This document shows, in pieces, positions 53,921 to 62,296 of a DNA stretch of 64,000 bases. Made by a program: the position numbers and the translations under genes. Below the pieces are notes generated by a model that saw nothing but the letters and a program-made list of their open reading frames with translations, was not told where the DNA came from and made no database searches. Source of the DNA: Mesorhizobium sp. Z1-4 (GTDB taxonomy: Bacteria; Pseudomonadota; Alphaproteobacteria; Rhizobiales; Rhizobiaceae); the NCBI RefSeq assembly GCF_004000235.1, contig NZ_RCIO01000003.1, positions 310,373 through 374,372 of the forward strand, read 5' to 3'. The number at the start of each line of letters is the position of its first letter. The stretch's first letter is position 1.

Positions 53921-54841
53921 ATGGTCTTGCGTCGTCATCTCCCATCGCCCAGCACACTTTTCGTTTTCGAGGTTGCGGCCCGCCTGACGAATTTCTCGCG
54001 CGCGGCACAGGAGCTCAACATCACGCAGCCGGCGGTCAGCCATGCGGTGGCTGCTTTGGAACAGCATCTCGGGCAACCCTTGTTCACACGGGCTGGGCCG
54101 CATCTGGAGCTGACGGAAGTGGGTGAGCGGCTCAGCCGGGTTACGACGCGATCGTTTCACGCCATCGAGGACGTGCTCGAGGAGATCGGGGGACGGGACA
54201 GCACGCGTGAGGTCGTGATGCTTTCGATTTCCTCCGGCATGGCAACGCATTGGCTGATGCCGCGCTACAGCAATTTCCGCGAGGCATTTCCGCATACCGA
54301 CCTGCAGTTCCAGCTCAGCGCCGTCAGCGTCGGCGGTCCGCTCTACAATTGCGATCTCGGCCTGCGCGTGGCCCAGGGCGACGACGCCCGCGAACTCGGG
54401 GGCTGGTTCGCGCCAGAACGCGTACTCGCCGTCGGAACGCCGGGCTATCTGCGCGACCACGGAAGTTACGACAAACCGAAAGCCAGTCACACATTGATCA
54501 ATCTGCCGGAGCACTGGTTCGGCTGGCCGGAGTTTGCACAGAAAGCCAACAGCCGCATCCCCGCAGGCTACGACAAGCTGTCTTTTTCCGACTATTCCGT
54601 GGTGCTGCAGGCGGCATTGAGCGGGCAGGGGCTGGCGCTGGCCTGGACCTCCGTCGCCTCGGGGCTGATCATCAACGGCATGCTTGTGCAGGCGTCGGAC
54701 ACGGTGGTGAAGACAGATCGGAGCTATCATCTGGTCTCTTCCAGCCAGCGGGCGACGCGGGCAGTGGTTCGTCAGGTCCGTGACTGGCTGATCGCGGAAA
54801 TGGAAAAAGACGAGAAGCAGCTTTCGAAGATTCTCGTATGA
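53921..54841 (+). CDS. LysR-family transcriptional regulator (GcvA-like)
   Basis: A 306-residue LysR protein with helix-turn-helix (LFVFEVAARLTNFSRAAQEL, then ITQPAVSHAVAALEQHLGQPL) and effector domain (VVMLSISSGMATHWLMPRYSNFREAFPHT). It is divergent from the aminotransferase/PotDBCA operon, the classic arrangement for a LysR activator of that operon. A GTG six bases upstream is an alternative start. The enolase-superfamily gene follows 118 bases downstream. Confidence 0.92.
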   Translation: MVLRRHLPSPSTLFVFEVAARLTNFSRAAQELNITQPAVSHAVAALEQHLGQPLFTRAGPHLELTEVGERLSRVTTRSFHAIEDVLEEIGGRDSTREVVMLSISSGMATHWLMPRYSNFREAFPHTDLQFQLSAVSVGGPLYNCDLGLRVAQGDDARELGGWFAPERVLAVGTPGYLRDHGSYDKPKASHTLINLPEHWFGWPEFAQKANSRIPAGYDKLSFSDYSVVLQAALSGQGLALAWTSVASGLIINGMLVQASDTVVKTDRSYHLVSSSQRATRAVVRQVRDWLIAEMEKDEKQLSKILV

Positions 54842-54959
54842 GGCTTGGGGTAGCACAGGTTATTCCGCCGAGTGGTACGCCCCTCACCACTATTCCCTTT
54901 TCCCGGAGCGCCGCTGGAACGATCTTCTCGAACGGATCGAACCAAATGCGGACCGTTCA

Positions 54960-56153
54960 ATGAAAATCATCGCTGCCGATATTTACGTGGTGCCGACCGG
55001 CAACCGCCGTGCCGTCCTGCTGAAACTGGAAACCGATTCCGGCGTCAGCGGAATAGGCGAGGCGGGAATTGCCTACGGAATGGGAACAACGGCTGCTGCC
55101 GAACTGCTGAAGGCAACGGTGGAGCGTTTCGTTCTCGGCCGCGACCCGTCGCCGGTAGAGCGCATCTGGAGCGACATCTACGATCACAGCTTCTGGACCA
55201 AGGGCGGCGGCGCGCTGAGCATCGCGGCGCTCAGCGCGATCGATCATGCACTGTGGGACATCAAGGGTAAGGCTCTCGGCGTACCGGTTCACTCGCTTCT
55301 TGGCGGCCCGTTCACCGACAGTCTGGACGTCTATGCGAATGGCTGGTGGCTGGGTTGCGACACGGGCGCGGAATATGCCGATGCCGCGCAGAAGATGGTT
55401 GACCGCGGTTACACCGGGTTGAAGCTCTATCCGCTGGGCATGCCGGACCCGGTCACGGTGGTGCGCCACCCGGTTCGCAGGGCTTTGGCCAATAACGAGA
55501 TCGACCGGGCCGTCGAGCGCATTGAAGTCCTGCGTGAAAGGCTCGGCAAGGATGTGTCGCTGCTGCTGGATTTCGGCGGCGGTCTGGCGCGCGACCAGCT
55601 GCGGCAGCTCCTTGCACGCATTGAGCCATTTCATCCGGGTTTCGTGGAAGAACCGGCCGATCCGGCGATTCCGGCGGCGATGGCTGCAGTCCGGCAAATG
55701 ACATCGATTCCACTGGCTGCCGGCGAACGTGCATATACGCGCTACGGCTTTCAGCGGCTTCTCGATACCAACGCGGTCGACATTATTCAGCCGGACGTCT
55801 GCAATACGGGCGGGCTTGCCGAAGCCAAGAAGATCGCGGCTATGGCGGAAGTCCACAATGTACGGGTTGCACCCCATAATTACGGCAGCACGCTCGCGAC
55901 TGCGGTCTCGGTCCAGCTATGCGCTTCGATCCCCAATTTCATGGTGCTGGAATGTTTTCCGGACCACCATCTCGAACCCGGCTACCTGCCGGTGTTGCGC
56001 AATCCGCTGGAGGATACCCTGAAGGAAGGACGCATGCCGGTTCCGGACGCTCCGGGTCTCGGCGTGGAGCTGGCATCGGAGGCAATCGCGCCGCACAGAT
56101 GGGCCAGGGTCGTGCAGGAGGGCTCAGGCATCGTTTCCGCGGCCGCCCAGTGA
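54960..56153 (+). CDS. Mandelate racemase/muconate lactonizing enzyme family protein
   Basis: A 397-residue enolase-superfamily enzyme. The capping domain precedes the barrel. Likely metal ligands are the aspartate of LLLDFGGG, the glutamate of FVEEPADP and the glutamate of AAGERAYTRYG; the C-terminal VAPHNYGS histidine is the usual acid/base. The second-strand K-x-K signature reads KLY (GLKLYPLG), so one lysine is missing, and the reaction (acid-sugar dehydration, racemization or other) cannot be assigned. The 118-base leader holds only a 6-base inverted repeat. It is downstream of the LysR gene on the same strand. Confidence 0.88.
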   Translation: MKIIAADIYVVPTGNRRAVLLKLETDSGVSGIGEAGIAYGMGTTAAAELLKATVERFVLGRDPSPVERIWSDIYDHSFWTKGGGALSIAALSAIDHALWDIKGKALGVPVHSLLGGPFTDSLDVYANGWWLGCDTGAEYADAAQKMVDRGYTGLKLYPLGMPDPVTVVRHPVRRALANNEIDRAVERIEVLRERLGKDVSLLLDFGGGLARDQLRQLLARIEPFHPGFVEEPADPAIPAAMAAVRQMTSIPLAAGERAYTRYGFQRLLDTNAVDIIQPDVCNTGGLAEAKKIAAMAEVHNVRVAPHNYGSTLATAVSVQLCASIPNFMVLECFPDHHLEPGYLPVLRNPLEDTLKEGRMPVPDAPGLGVELASEAIAPHRWARVVQEGSGIVSAAAQ

Positions 56154-56163
56154 TGCAATTGGC

Positions 56164-57000
56164 CTAAAGTTCGGTCCGAACGTGCCAGAGCTCGGGGAAT
56201 AGCTCCACCTCCAGCATGCGCTTGAGATATGAGATTCCCGCCGTGCCTCCGGTGCCGCGCTTGAAGCCGATAATGCGCTCCACCGTCGTCACGTGGTTGA
56301 ACCGCCAGCGCCGGAAGTAGTCCTCCAGGTCGACCAGCTTTTCGGCGACCTCATAGAGCTCCCAATAGCGTTCGGGCGCCTGATAGATGCTGCGCCAGGC
56401 GGCGATGACGCCTGGGTCCGCGCTGTGCGTCCGGGACACATCACGCTCGAGCACGCTGGCAGGCACCGTAATGCCGTGCCGCGCAAGCAACCGCAGCGCC
56501 TCATCGTAAAGGCTCGGCTCGCCGAGTTCGGCCTCCAGCCTTGCGACGATATCGGGCCGATGGCCGTGCGGCCGGAGCATGGCCGGATTGCGGTTGCCGA
56601 GCACGAATTCGATCAACCGGTACTGCCATGACTGGAAACCGGACGACTGGCCGAGCTGGTTGCGGAAATGAGTGTATTCCGACGGCGTCATCGTGCGCAG
56701 CACATCCCAGGCGGAGTTCAGCTGCTCGAGGATGCGGGAAACGCGAGCGAGCATCTTCATGGCCGGCTGTATCGAGTCGTTTCTGAGTGCGGCGCGCGCG
56801 GCAGTGAGCTCGTGGATGGCAAGGCGCATCCACAACTCCGACGTCTGATGCTGGACGATAAACAGCATCTCGTCATGTGCCGTGCTGAGCGGTTTCTGGC
56901 TGTCCAGGATGGCATCAAGCCGCAAATAGTCACCATAAGACATGCGGCCATCGAAATCCATCGATGCGCCTTCAAGTCCGGGATCGTAGTCTTTTGCCAT
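56164..57000 (-). CDS. kynA: Tryptophan 2,3-dioxygenase
   Basis: A 278-residue haem dioxygenase of normal bacterial length. The family pattern is clear: [36 protein letters not shown] with the distal histidine, [21 protein letters not shown] and [20 protein letters not shown] with the haem-ligand histidine region. [16 protein letters not shown] closes it. It opens the indole ring of tryptophan to N-formylkynurenine. As last gene of the leftward anthranilate-CoA operon it feeds that pathway via kynurenine; formamidase and kynureninase are not in this window. Confidence 0.96.
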   Translation of the reverse strand: MAKDYDPGLEGASMDFDGRMSYGDYLRLDAILDSQKPLSTAHDEMLFIVQHQTSELWMRLAIHELTAARAALRNDSIQPAMKMLARVSRILEQLNSAWDVLRTMTPSEYTHFRNQLGQSSGFQSWQYRLIEFVLGNRNPAMLRPHGHRPDIVARLEAELGEPSLYDEALRLLARHGITVPASVLERDVSRTHSADPGVIAAWRSIYQAPERYWELYEVAEKLVDLEDYFRRWRFNHVTTVERIIGFKRGTGGTAGISYLKRMLEVELFPELWHVRTEL

Positions 57001-57039
57001 GTGCGATCGCCTCCGCTCCGGTGGTGGCGGCTGCCCCGG

Positions 57040-57438
57040 TCAGGAACTGCCGATCTCGGCCGTGGCCTCGATCTCGACCAGCGCCTCATCCTCGATAAGG
57101 CCGGCGACGACAATGACGGACATTGCCGGATAGTGGGTGCCCATCACCGCGCGATAGGCCTGCCCGACTTCCCGCTGTTTTGCCAGATATTCCCGCTTGT
57201 CGGTGATGAACCAGGTGAGGCGGACAATGTCGGTGACCTTGCCGCCGGCAGCGGTCACGATCTCGGAGATGTTGCGCAATGTCTGTTCGAACTGGCCGAC
57301 AAAATCCTTGTGTTCGAAAACCTGTTCGGCGTTCCAGCCGATCTGGCCGCCGGCATAGAGCCGCTTGCCGTCGACCAGGATTCCATTGGTGTAGCCTTTC
57401 GGTTTCATCCAATTGGGCGGGTTGATCAGGTTCATCAT
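57040..57438 (-). CDS. Rid-family protein lacking the catalytic arginine
   Basis: A 132-residue Rid/YjgF protein of normal length: GKRLYAGGQIGWNAEQVF, QFEQTLRNISEIVTAAGGKV and the C-terminal VEIEATAEI strand. The position of the catalytic arginine of RidA (usually in an ARS tripeptide) reads PAMSVIVV, so imine deaminase activity of the classical type is doubtful. It lies between the CoA ligase gene and tryptophan dioxygenase gene. Handling of the amino-enoyl intermediates of the 2-aminobenzoyl-CoA route is a possible role. Confidence 0.88.
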   Translation of the reverse strand: MMNLINPPNWMKPKGYTNGILVDGKRLYAGGQIGWNAEQVFEHKDFVGQFEQTLRNISEIVTAAGGKVTDIVRLTWFITDKREYLAKQREVGQAYRAVMGTHYPAMSVIVVAGLIEDEALVEIEATAEIGSS

Positions 57439-57465
57439 CGTCTCGGGATCCTCGTATTTCGGAGT

Positions 57466-59085
57466 TCAGTCGCGCAGTCTGAAGCGCTGAATCTTGCCGG
57501 TCTGGGTTTTTGGCAGCGCATCGGTGAAAACCACTGAGCGGGGATATTTGAAAGGAGCAATGACCGCCTTCACGTGGTCCTGCAGACGTTTGACCGTCAG
57601 TTCATCGCGGGCGACATCACCCGCAAGGACCACATGCGCTTCGACAATCTGACCGCGTGCCTCGTCCGGGCGTCCGATGACCGCGCATTCGCTGACATCG
57701 GGATGCGCAAGCAGGGCGGCTTCAACCTCGGGGCCGGCAATATTGTAGCCGGACGAGACGATCATGTCGTCGGAGCGCGCAGCGAAATGGAAGTAGCCGT
57801 CCTCGTCCTGCACGAAGGTATCGCCGGTAAGGTTCCAGCCGTCGCGCACATATTCCTCCTGACGGGCGTCCGAAAGATATCGGCAACCGGTCGGTCCGCG
57901 CACGGCGAGCCGGCCCGGTGTGCCGCGCGGCACTTCATTCATGTCGTCGCCGACAACCTTTGCCTGGTAGCCGCTCACCTCCTTGCCGGTGCAGGCGGGG
58001 CGGGAATCGCTGAAGCGGTTGGAAATGAAGATATGCAGCATCTCGGTTGCGCCGATACCGTCGAGCATCGGGCGTCCGGTTTTCTTCAGCCAATCGTCGT
58101 AGACGGGACCAGGGAGGGTTTCGCCGGCTGATACGGCCGCGCGCAGCGACGAAAGGTCGGCGCCTTCATCCATCGCGGCCAGCATTGCGCGGTAGGCTGT
58201 CGGGGCGGTGAAGCAGATCGTAGCCTTATAGGTCTGGATGATCTCGACCAGGTTCGGCGGCGTTGCCTGTTCGAGCAGGGTGGCGGCCGCACCGAAGCGT
58301 AGCGGAAAGACGGCCAGCCCACCGAGACCGAAGGTGAAAGCAAGGGGCGGGGAACCAACGAAAACGTCGTCCGGCGTTACCTTTAGCACTTCCTTCGCAT
58401 AGCCGTCGGCAATGATCAGAATGTCCCGGTGGAAATGCATTGTTGCCTTGGGCTCGCCGGTCGTACCGGAAGTGAAACCGAGCAGGGCGACATCGTCCCG
58501 GCCTGTTTTCACGCTCTTAAAGCGGACCGGCTTGTTCAACGCCAGGCGGTCGAGTTCGGCATCGTGGTTGGCGGTGCCGTCAAAGCCGATGACCTTCTTC
58601 AGGTGTTTGCTGTCCTTGGCGCAGGAAACCAGCTCGTCCATCAGGCGGGTGTCGCACAGGGCGAGCGTTATCTCGGCCTTGTCGACGATCTTCTTCAGTT
58701 CCGCAGCCCGCAGCATCGGCATGGTGTTGACGACGACGGCACCCGCCTTCGTGGCCGCGAGCCACACCGCAACCATTGCGGGATTGTTTGCCGAGCGGAT
58801 GAGGATGCGGTTCCCGGGCTTGACGCCGAGCTCTTCGACCAGAGCGTGGGCGATGCGGTTGGTCCAGTCGGCCAGCTCCTTATAGGTGCGCATGCGGCCG
58901 TTGCCGATCAGCGCGGTGTGGTCGCCGAAGCCTTTTGCAACCATCGCGTCGGTGAGTTCGTGGCCCGCATTCAGCCATTCGGGGTAGTCGAAGCCGGCGA
59001 GCAGGAACTGCGGCCAAAGATCGGACGGCGGAAGATTGTCGCGGGCGAAGGTATCCACATGTCCTGTCGGACCCAGCGTCGTCAT
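57466..59085 (-). CDS. AMP-forming aryl-CoA ligase, probable 2-aminobenzoate-CoA ligase
   Basis: A 539-residue ANL-family enzyme with the P-loop GFTSGTTGEPKATMHFH, GIGATEMLHIFIS, WNLTGD and the hinge aspartate region YFHFAARSDDMIVSSGYNIAG. The catalytic lysine is in PKTQTGKIQRF. Length and ATEML resemble benzoate-type ligases. Neighbouring 2-aminobenzoyl-CoA monooxygenase and beta-oxidation genes make anthranilate the likely acid. Start MTTLGPTGH follows a G-rich ribosome site and is four bases after the acyl-CoA dehydrogenase stop. Confidence 0.88.
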   Translation of the reverse strand: MTTLGPTGHVDTFARDNLPPSDLWPQFLLAGFDYPEWLNAGHELTDAMVAKGFGDHTALIGNGRMRTYKELADWTNRIAHALVEELGVKPGNRILIRSANNPAMVAVWLAATKAGAVVVNTMPMLRAAELKKIVDKAEITLALCDTRLMDELVSCAKDSKHLKKVIGFDGTANHDAELDRLALNKPVRFKSVKTGRDDVALLGFTSGTTGEPKATMHFHRDILIIADGYAKEVLKVTPDDVFVGSPPLAFTFGLGGLAVFPLRFGAAATLLEQATPPNLVEIIQTYKATICFTAPTAYRAMLAAMDEGADLSSLRAAVSAGETLPGPVYDDWLKKTGRPMLDGIGATEMLHIFISNRFSDSRPACTGKEVSGYQAKVVGDDMNEVPRGTPGRLAVRGPTGCRYLSDARQEEYVRDGWNLTGDTFVQDEDGYFHFAARSDDMIVSSGYNIAGPEVEAALLAHPDVSECAVIGRPDEARGQIVEAHVVLAGDVARDELTVKRLQDHVKAVIAPFKYPRSVVFTDALPKTQTGKIQRFRLRD

Positions 59086-59089
59086 TGTG

Positions 59090-60256
59090 TTACCCCCCGG
59101 CCAATGCTGACATGGTCTGGCGCGCGATGATGACCTTTTGCACGTCCGACGCGCCTTCATAGATGCGCAAGGCGCGTATTTCGCGATACAGGCTCTCGAC
59201 GATGCAGCCCTTGCGCACCCCGTCGCCGCCGTGAAGCTGAACGGCCTTGTCGATCACATCCTGTGCGTGGTCGGTGGCGAACAGCTTTGCCATCGCGGCC
59301 TCGCGGCTGACGCGCGGCGCTCCGCTGTCTTTCAGCCATGCCGCCCGGTAGACGAGCAGGGCGGCGGCATCGATGTCGAGCGCCATGTCGGCTATGTGAC
59401 CCTGCACCATCTGCATGTCGAAAAGCGGGGCGCCGAAAAGCTCACGATTGGCGGCGCGGCCGACACTCTCGTCGAGGGCGCGGCGCGCGAAACCAAGGGC
59501 GGCGGCGGCCACGGTCGAGCGGAAAACGTCAAGCACCGACATTGCGATGCGGAAACCTTCGCCCGGTTTTCCGATCATCGCCGATGCCGGTATGCGGCAG
59601 CCATCGAACGCCAGACGGGCGAGGGGGTGCGGGGCAACGACGTCGATGCGCTCGGCGACTGTCAGGCCAGGTGTGTCGGCGGGAACGACAAAGGCCGACA
59701 AACCCTTGGCGCCCGGTGCCTCGCCGGTACGGGCGAACAGGGTGTAGACGTCAGCAATTCCGCCATTCGAAATCCACGTTTTCTCGCCGTCGAGCACGTA
59801 GCTGTCGCCATCGCGCTTCGCGGTTAGAGCGAGGTTGGCGACGTCCGACCCGGACGCCGGCTCCGAAAGCGCGAAGGCCGAAATGGCTTTGCCGGCCCGC
59901 GTTCTGGGGAGCCATTCCCGTTTCTGCCGGTCGTTGCCAAACAGCGAGATGGCGCCGGTGCCGAGACCCTGCATCGCGAAAGCGAAATCGGCCAGCCCGT
60001 CATGGCGGGCCAATGTCTCGCGCATCAGGCAGAGGCTGCGGACGTCGAGGGATGAGTTCGGGTCGTCCGGGTCGACCGCGGTAAGCTTGAGCCAGCCACC
60101 TTCTCCAAGCGCGGCAACGAGATCGCGGCAGGCGGCATCGGTATCCGCATGGTCGATTGCCGCCAGATTCGCGGATGCCCAATCGTCGATCCGGGCGGCC
60201 AGGGCGCGGTGACGATCATCGAAAAAAGGCCATTCCAGGAAGCTGCGATCGGCCAT
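59090..60256 (-). CDS. Acyl-CoA dehydrogenase
   Basis: A 388-residue flavoenzyme with [36 protein letters not shown], and [35 protein letters not shown]. The glutamate in YEGAS is the family catalytic base. It would introduce the double bond in a ring or opened-ring CoA thioester made from 2-aminobenzoyl-CoA. Its start codon shares one base with the stop of the enoyl-CoA hydratase gene. Confidence 0.92.
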   Translation of the reverse strand: MADRSFLEWPFFDDRHRALAARIDDWASANLAAIDHADTDAACRDLVAALGEGGWLKLTAVDPDDPNSSLDVRSLCLMRETLARHDGLADFAFAMQGLGTGAISLFGNDRQKREWLPRTRAGKAISAFALSEPASGSDVANLALTAKRDGDSYVLDGEKTWISNGGIADVYTLFARTGEAPGAKGLSAFVVPADTPGLTVAERIDVVAPHPLARLAFDGCRIPASAMIGKPGEGFRIAMSVLDVFRSTVAAAALGFARRALDESVGRAANRELFGAPLFDMQMVQGHIADMALDIDAAALLVYRAAWLKDSGAPRVSREAAMAKLFATDHAQDVIDKAVQLHGGDGVRKGCIVESLYREIRALRIYEGASDVQKVIIARQTMSALAGG

Positions 60257-61059
60257 CAGTTGCCCTCGAAAACCGGCTTTTGCTTGTTGGCGAATGCCTC
60301 ATATGCGCGGCGGAAATCCTGCGTCTGCATACAGATCGCCTGCGCCTGTGCCTCGGCTTCGATGGCCTGCTCGATGCCCATGTTCCATTCCTGCGCGAGC
60401 ATCGTCTTGGTCATCATGTTGCCAAAGGTCGGCCCGTCGGCGATGCGGTTGGCAAGGGCCAGAGCTTCGTCCTCAAGCACGGCAGGGTCGACCAGGCGGC
60501 TGAAAAAGCCCCAGCGTTCGCCTTCCTCAGCGCTCATCGAGCGGCCTGTGTAGAGCAGCTCCGCCGCACGGCTCTGGCCGATGATGCGCGGCAGGATCGC
60601 GCAGGCACCCATGTCGCAGCCGGCAAGTCCGACGCGGTTGAACAGAAAAGCCGTTTTGGCTGCCGGAGTGGCGATGCGGATATCGGACGCCATCGCGATG
60701 ATGGCACCGGCGCCGGCCGCCACGCCGTCGACCGCGGCGATGATGGGCTTGCCGCATGCGATCATCGCTTTGACCAGGTCGCCGGTCATGCGCGTGAATT
60801 CCATCAGGCCCTTCATGTCCTTGTCGAGCAGCGGCCCGATGATCTCGAACACATCCCCGCCTGAGCAGAAATTGCCGCCGTTCGGTCCGAAGATCACGAC
60901 CTTGATGTCGTCGCGGTAAACCAGCGCACGGAACCAGTCGCGCAGCTCGGCATAGGATTCGAAGGTCAGCGGGTTCTTGCGCTCAGGGCGGTTGAGCGAA
61001 ACGCGGGCGATGGCTCCTTCGATCTCCAGCAGAAAATGCCGGGGGGTGTCGCTACTCAT
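60256..61059 (-). CDS. Enoyl-CoA hydratase/isomerase family protein
   Basis: A 267-residue crotonase-fold protein: [40 protein letters not shown] with the first oxyanion-hole segment, and [25 protein letters not shown] with the second. [21 protein letters not shown] carries the position where hydratases have a catalytic acid. It acts in the beta-oxidation-like lower part of the aminobenzoyl-CoA route, as hydratase or ring hydrolase. It abuts the MarR gene (one-base overlap). Confidence 0.9.
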   Translation of the reverse strand: MSSDTPRHFLLEIEGAIARVSLNRPERKNPLTFESYAELRDWFRALVYRDDIKVVIFGPNGGNFCSGGDVFEIIGPLLDKDMKGLMEFTRMTGDLVKAMIACGKPIIAAVDGVAAGAGAIIAMASDIRIATPAAKTAFLFNRVGLAGCDMGACAILPRIIGQSRAAELLYTGRSMSAEEGERWGFFSRLVDPAVLEDEALALANRIADGPTFGNMMTKTMLAQEWNMGIEQAIEAEAQAQAICMQTQDFRRAYEAFANKQKPVFEGN

Positions 61060-61580
61060 CAGTCGCCCTTTCCGTGTTCGCGGATTGCCTGCATATGCGC
61101 TGCCGCCTCTGCTGAGATACGGTCGAGCGAGTGGCCGAGTTCGCGGGCTTCCGCCGCGCTGACGCCGCCAAACAGACCGTCGACCCAGCTTTCATGCGCC
61201 TCGGCCAATGCATCGAATTCGCGCCTTCCTGCGGCCGTGAGGCCAACAACCATCACGCGGCGGTCGTTTTCCACCGGCGTACGCTCGATCATGCCTTCTG
61301 AAACCAGCCTGTCGACGATGCCGGTCACGTTGCCGTTGGATACTTTGAGCTCGGACGAGAGTTCAGTCATCCGCAAACCGTCAGGCGCGCGCCGCAGGGC
61401 GGCCATGACGTCGAAGCGCGGCAGCGTGGTTGCATGCTGCGCGCGCATGCGTTCGCGCAGGTCGGCTTCCACCAGCCGCGTGGCCTTCAGCAGTTTCAGC
61501 CACAGACGCAGGCGGTCCTTGGACAGGCCTGCGCTTTCCGCGTGGAGATTGGTTCCGGCGGATTCGACCGTAGCGCTCAC
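61059..61580 (-). CDS. MarR-family transcriptional regulator
   Basis: A 173-residue winged-helix regulator with [40 protein letters not shown] and [20 protein letters not shown]. It starts at GTG, overlapping the SDR stop; the long upstream extension is shadow. Embedded within the anthranilate-CoA operon, it probably represses it and responds to a CoA thioester intermediate, as MarR regulators of aromatic-CoA pathways do. No operator is visible because the operon promoter lies outside the window. Confidence 0.92.
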   Translation of the reverse strand: MSATVESAGTNLHAESAGLSKDRLRLWLKLLKATRLVEADLRERMRAQHATTLPRFDVMAALRRAPDGLRMTELSSELKVSNGNVTGIVDRLVSEGMIERTPVENDRRVMVVGLTAAGRREFDALAEAHESWVDGLFGGVSAAEARELGHSLDRISAEAAAHMQAIREHGKGD

Positions 61581-62296
61581 GTCTCGCCTCCCGTGATAAC
61601 CAGCCCATGTCCGTTGACCATGGTAGCTTCCGGCGAGGCAAGATAGCGGACCGCGGCCGCCACTTCTTCCGGTTTGACAATGCGGCCCGACGGCTTTTGA
61701 CCGAAAACACGGGCTTCCGCCTCGTCGCGGCCGATGTCGAAACGCTTCATGACGTTGGCGACCGCGGTCTCGGCCATTGGGGTGTCGACCCAGCCCGGGC
61801 ACACAGCGTTGCAGGTGATGCCGTGTCTTGCGACTTCCAGCGCAAGCGATTTGACCAGACCCATGACACCGTGTTTGGCAGCGGCGTAGGCTGCCGTGTT
61901 CGCCTCGCCATGCAGCCCCGCGATCGAAGAGATGGCAATCAGTCTGCCGCCGCTTTTCATGCCTGCGAGGGCTTCGCGGAATGTCAGGAAGACACCGGTC
62001 AGGGTAACGGCGAGCGTGGTGTTCCAGAGATCGAGGCTGGTGTCGGCGACGCGCGCCGCGCGACCCATGCCGGCATTTGCAACAACGATGTCGAAAGGCG
62101 TGTCGAACAGTGCCTTCATGGAGGCTTCGTCGGCAACGTCGGCGGTACGGCATTCCATGCCGCGGCCGCCATCGGTTTCCTGCAACGCGTCAAGCCTGCG
62201 CCCGGCAATGGTGACATGATCGCCGCCGGCGGCAAAATCGCGTGCCACTGCGCGTCCGATGCCGGAGCCGCCGCCGGTGACGAGGACGCGCCTCAT
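61577..62296 (-). CDS. Short-chain dehydrogenase/reductase
   Basis: A 239-residue SDR with [40 protein letters not shown] containing the catalytic serine, tyrosine and lysine, and [13 protein letters not shown]. Start MRRVLVTGG overlaps the monooxygenase stop by four bases. In the 2-aminobenzoyl-CoA route a ketone or 3-hydroxyacyl intermediate must be reduced or oxidised, a fitting role for this enzyme. Confidence 0.9.
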   Translation of the reverse strand: MRRVLVTGGGSGIGRAVARDFAAGGDHVTIAGRRLDALQETDGGRGMECRTADVADEASMKALFDTPFDIVVANAGMGRAARVADTSLDLWNTTLAVTLTGVFLTFREALAGMKSGGRLIAISSIAGLHGEANTAAYAAAKHGVMGLVKSLALEVARHGITCNAVCPGWVDTPMAETAVANVMKRFDIGRDEAEARVFGQKPSGRIVKPEEVAAAVRYLASPEATMVNGHGLVITGGET

